Assembly: GCA_947175015.1 (NCBI GenBank) | Contig: CAMWLE010000005.1 | Location: 1-64,000 of the forward strand | Reading direction: 5' to 3' | Length of the DNA stretch: 64,000 bases | Source: an uncultured bacterium | Lineage (GTDB): Bacteria > Bacillota > Clostridia > Lachnospirales > Lachnospiraceae | The notes under the pieces: model-generated | What the model saw: the letters and a program-made list of their open reading frames with translations, nothing else | What the model was told of the DNA's origin: nothing | Databases searched by the model: none | Translations under genes and position numbers: made by a program | Shown here: positions 61,540-64,000 of the stretch, piece after piece | Layout: each line of letters opens with the position of its first letter | Numbering within the stretch: the first letter of the stretch is position 1

Positions 61540-64000
61540 CTACTTTTTCTTGCTCCGCACTTTTTCCAATGCGTCAAATACACCTGCGATTGCACTTTCC
61601 CTTGTGGAATATTCCGTTTTACAAAATTCATTGTCAACGGCATATTTCCAGATATGTTTCCCTTTTTCCTGGCTGTAAAGCACTAACACATGACCGTCTA
61701 TTTTAAGATACTCATTTCCTTTCTTTGACCGTTTCCACTTACGCTGGAAAAATTTCATGCGTCTGACCTGTGTGTTCTTAAAATCTGCTTCACGGCGTTT
61801 TGCCTCCGCAACATCTCCTTCCATTCTGCCCGCACACACACAACCTACGGATAAACTTCGATATCTTGGATGTTCCATGTGATGTGCATAGCGGATAATC
61901 TGATAGCCGCACATTTCACAGATTCCTACCGGCGCCCCCAAATCCTCCACCCCTACACAATTCCAGCCGGAATGTGGCACCTCTTCTTGCTTCCACAAAT
62001 TGGGACTGTTTTCTTTTAATTTCTTTATCTTTGCTCCATGCTGCTCTTTTAGCTCTTCCTTACTCTCTTCCGAACTTGACGGTTCTGAATTCCATTGTCT
62101 GTCATTCATCACACTCAGAACAAAATCCTCTTCCTGCCATTCACCTGCTTCTTCCCATTCCTTTATTTCTTCCCGTTCATCTGTTTCTTCCCAGCCATTT
62201 ATTTTTTCCCGTTCATCTGTTTCTTTCCATTCATTTATTTTCTCTCGTTCATCTGCTTCTTCCCATTCATTTATTTTTCCCCGTTCATTCGTTTCTTTCC
62301 AGCCATCGTTTTCTTTGCTTCTACCCGCTTCCTGATACTCACTTGCTCCATAATATTGCTCTGTCCCTGTCAAAGTTTTCTTGATCTTACCAGGCACCAT
62401 CTCATGTACAGTCAACTCCCCAACACTACCAGGCAGCGCCGCTGCTGTTATCAGCTTATTGACACCGCCTGGTACTAACACATTTGCTATCGGCTCCCTG
62501 TCTGCCACTGATAATTCCTCAACCCCTATTGACTTACCCACACTTCCTGATTCCGGCGCACCCACCATCAACTCCTCAGCCATCAACGGCAGCTCCGACA
62601 TGAAAGCATCCTTTACATTTCCATGCCTTTCTCTTCTATCCGCAGTCTCCCCTGCCTTACCCGCAGCCGCCTCTGATGCTGCCTCCTTAGTGTTATCATT
62701 TTTCAGTCCCAAATCTTCATGCTTTTTCGTAAAATAGCTGCTGGAAATATTTCTGACCTGCTGCAGTTTCTCGAATTTAATGGCGTAACTTCCACGCTTC
62801 GCATCAATGGATTCAATGGTTCCCTTCCCAAACACATGATGCTCCACAATATCGCCGATTTTCCTGCTGCCTGTGGGTTCTGACTGCATTTCACGATTCA
62901 GCTTCGCCGTATATCCACGACTTTCCCTGGCCAGTTCCTCCGAAATCCGACCGATTCTAACATAATTCTTCTCTCCGATTTCCTCCAAAAATCGTGATAT
63001 CAGCTTCTTTATCCCATTTTGCGAAGTCCCCTCGGATTCCATCAGGAAAAGATACTTTTCTGCCCTGGTAATTGCCACATAGCACAATCTGCGCTCTTCC
63101 TCCAATCCCAGCTTCTTCCTTTCTCCCAGCGTCTTCGACGAAGGGAATACCCCTTCCGTAAATCCCAAAATGAACACCACCGGAAACTCCAATCCCTTGG
63201 AAGAATGTATGGTCATCAGTTTGACGGCATCTTTGGATTTCTCGCTATTGTCCTCCGATTGCAGCGCAATCTGCTGTAAAAATTCTTCCAGACTTAAATT
63301 CTCACCGAATTCCCGTTCAAATTCATTTGCAATACGCTTAAACTCGGCCAGATTATCCAGTCGCTCTTCATCTCCCAACTCCCGGATATAACTTTCATAA
63401 CCGGAATTTTTCGTCACCTCATTCACAATATCTGAGATACGCTTTGACTTATAACTTTCACGCATAGATTCTATCAACCGTACAAAAGAACCCGCTTCGC
63501 TGTTGATAAACTCCCTTTCATCCAAATGTTCCGAAAGTGTAGCAAATAAAGTTTTGTCCGCACCATATTTCCTCAACTCTTCCAGATAATTCATCTTCGC
63601 GCGGCCAAATCTCCTGCGAGGGGTATTGATAATCCTCCGGAAAGACAGGTCATCATCATAGGCAATTAACTTCAAATATGCCAGAATATCCATGATCTCC
63701 ATTCTCTCATAGAAACGGACACCACCATAAATCTCATAGGGAATATTTTTCTCCACCAGCTTTTTCTCCGCGATTCGTGATAAGAAGCCTGAACGATACA
63801 AAATCGCAAAATCTGAATATTGAAAACCTTCCTTTTCGGATAAACGTTTTATATTGCCGATTACCTGATCCATTTCTTCCAAATCCGACTTGGAATGGTA
63901 ATGAACCACCGGTGCACCGGGCGGATTGTGAGTAAATAGATCCTTTTTCAGCCGTATTTCATTCTTTTCTATCAAGGTATTAGCACATTGAAGAATCTGG
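61540..64000 (-). CDS. UvrD/PcrA/Rep-type helicase, 5' end missing at window edge
   Basis: 820 residues visible; the frame stays open to 64000 (ILQCANTLIEKNEIR reads back from the edge), so the N-terminal ATPase part is outside. Superfamily 1 motifs of the C-terminal half are present: FQYSDFAILYRSGFLSR, YGGVRFYERMEIMD, VKLMTIHSSKGLEFPVVF and EEERRLCYVAITRAEKYLF. After HVFGKGTIESI, the PcrA-like tail, comes an unusual extension: about 110 low-complexity residues, a 12-residue tandem repeat, and a Cys-rich end (CEMCGYQI...GCVCAGRM) followed by a basic domain. It unwinds DNA in repair or replication restart. The extension is uncommon for the family. Confidence 0.9.
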   Translation of the reverse strand, partial: QILQCANTLIEKNEIRLKKDLFTHNPPGAPVVHYHSKSDLEEMDQVIGNIKRLSEKEGFQYSDFAILYRSGFLSRIAEKKLVEKNIPYEIYGGVRFYERMEIMDILAYLKLIAYDDDLSFRRIINTPRRRFGRAKMNYLEELRKYGADKTLFATLSEHLDEREFINSEAGSFVRLIESMRESYKSKRISDIVNEVTKNSGYESYIRELGDEERLDNLAEFKRIANEFEREFGENLSLEEFLQQIALQSEDNSEKSKDAVKLMTIHSSKGLEFPVVFILGFTEGVFPSSKTLGERKKLGLEEERRLCYVAITRAEKYLFLMESEGTSQNGIKKLISRFLEEIGEKNYVRIGRISEELARESRGYTAKLNREMQSEPTGSRKIGDIVEHHVFGKGTIESIDAKRGSYAIKFEKLQQVRNISSSYFTKKHEDLGLKNDNTKEAASEAAAGKAGETADRRERHGNVKDAFMSELPLMAEELMVGAPESGSVGKSIGVEELSVADREPIANVLVPGGVNKLITAAALPGSVGELTVHEMVPGKIKKTLTGTEQYYGASEYQEAGRSKENDGWKETNERGKINEWEEADEREKINEWKETDEREKINGWEETDEREEIKEWEEAGEWQEEDFVLSVMNDRQWNSEPSSSEESKEELKEQHGAKIKKLKENSPNLWKQEEVPHSGWNCVGVEDLGAPVGICEMCGYQIIRYAHHMEHPRYRSLSVGCVCAGRMEGDVAEAKRREADFKNTQVRRMKFFQRKWKRSKKGNEYLKIDGHVLVLYSQEKGKHIWKYAVDNEFCKTEYSTRESAIAGVFDALEKVRSKKK
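62137..62301 (-). repeat. 36-bp tandem repeat inside the helicase extension
   Basis: Tryptophan codons recur at exact 36-base steps (62301, 62265, 62229, 62193, 62157) giving four full 12-residue units like WKETDEREKINE plus a partial unit. Strongly charged, probably helical. It is in frame, so unit number can change without breaking the protein. Confidence 0.85.

Overview
The window looks like chromosomal DNA of an anaerobic Firmicute, most likely a gut Lachnospiraceae (Clostridia). The indicators are type III glutamine synthetase plus an ANTAR regulator, an [FeFe] hydrogenase paired with an NfnB/GltD-like flavoprotein, uxuA/uxuB hexuronate genes, a Gram-positive tad pilus locus without secretin, and several Rpn and AAA-ATPase/PD-(D/E)XK genes of the kind expanded in this family. 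Most genes are on the minus strand. No tRNA, rRNA or CRISPR array was seen.

Region 1 (1-17.2 kb, minus): one long tad (Flp) pilus operon, tadZ-tadA-tadB-tadC-flp-prepilin peptidase-WG-repeat protein-TadE-like-DUF5702-TadE-like. It runs into a Ser/Thr phospho-signalling module (FHA protein, PP2C phosphatase, small membrane protein, Hanks-type kinase with a beta-propeller ectodomain) and then the start of a secreted BspA-like surface protein. A divergent XRE regulator shares the promoter region. Three TAGTATA repeats spaced exactly 30 bp lie there, the outer two covering the two -10 boxes.

Region 2 (17.5-34 kb): a 2-hydroxyacyl-CoA dehydratase-family protein, fructuronate reductase (uxuB), htpG with a perfect CIRCE element upstream, a membrane-protein remnant, a DUF4874/DUF4832 protein and a DUF2194 protein (tail to tail), the hydrogenase/flavoprotein pair, and mannonate dehydratase (uxuA).

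Region 3 (33-49.5 kb): a small conserved protein with a lipoprotein nuclease, an Rpn-type nuclease, pyrG-purF, type III glutamine synthetase, MerR/aldo-keto reductase, a FIST-GGDEF sensor, a second glutamine synthetase with an ANTAR antiterminator protein, and a GH43 enzyme. Both glutamine synthetase leaders show ANTAR-type hexaloop hairpins (A at loop position 1, G at position 4) overlapping an intrinsic terminator, so the ANTAR protein probably controls both by antitermination.

Region 4 (49.6-64 kb): the accessory region. A tyrosine recombinase gene ends inside a perfect 62-bp inverted repeat. The other copy lies 5.2 kb away. The AT-rich segment between them holds a large nuclease/P-loop NTPase (STAND-like defence candidate) facing a two-gene nucleotidyltransferase/glycosyltransferase unit. 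This looks like an invertible cassette that could choose which unit sits beside the recombinase. It is flanked by two paralogous AAA-ATPase/PD-(D/E)XK genes in direct orientation. A DUF4261 gene and a UvrD/PcrA helicase with a repeat-rich C-terminal extension, cut by the right edge, follow.
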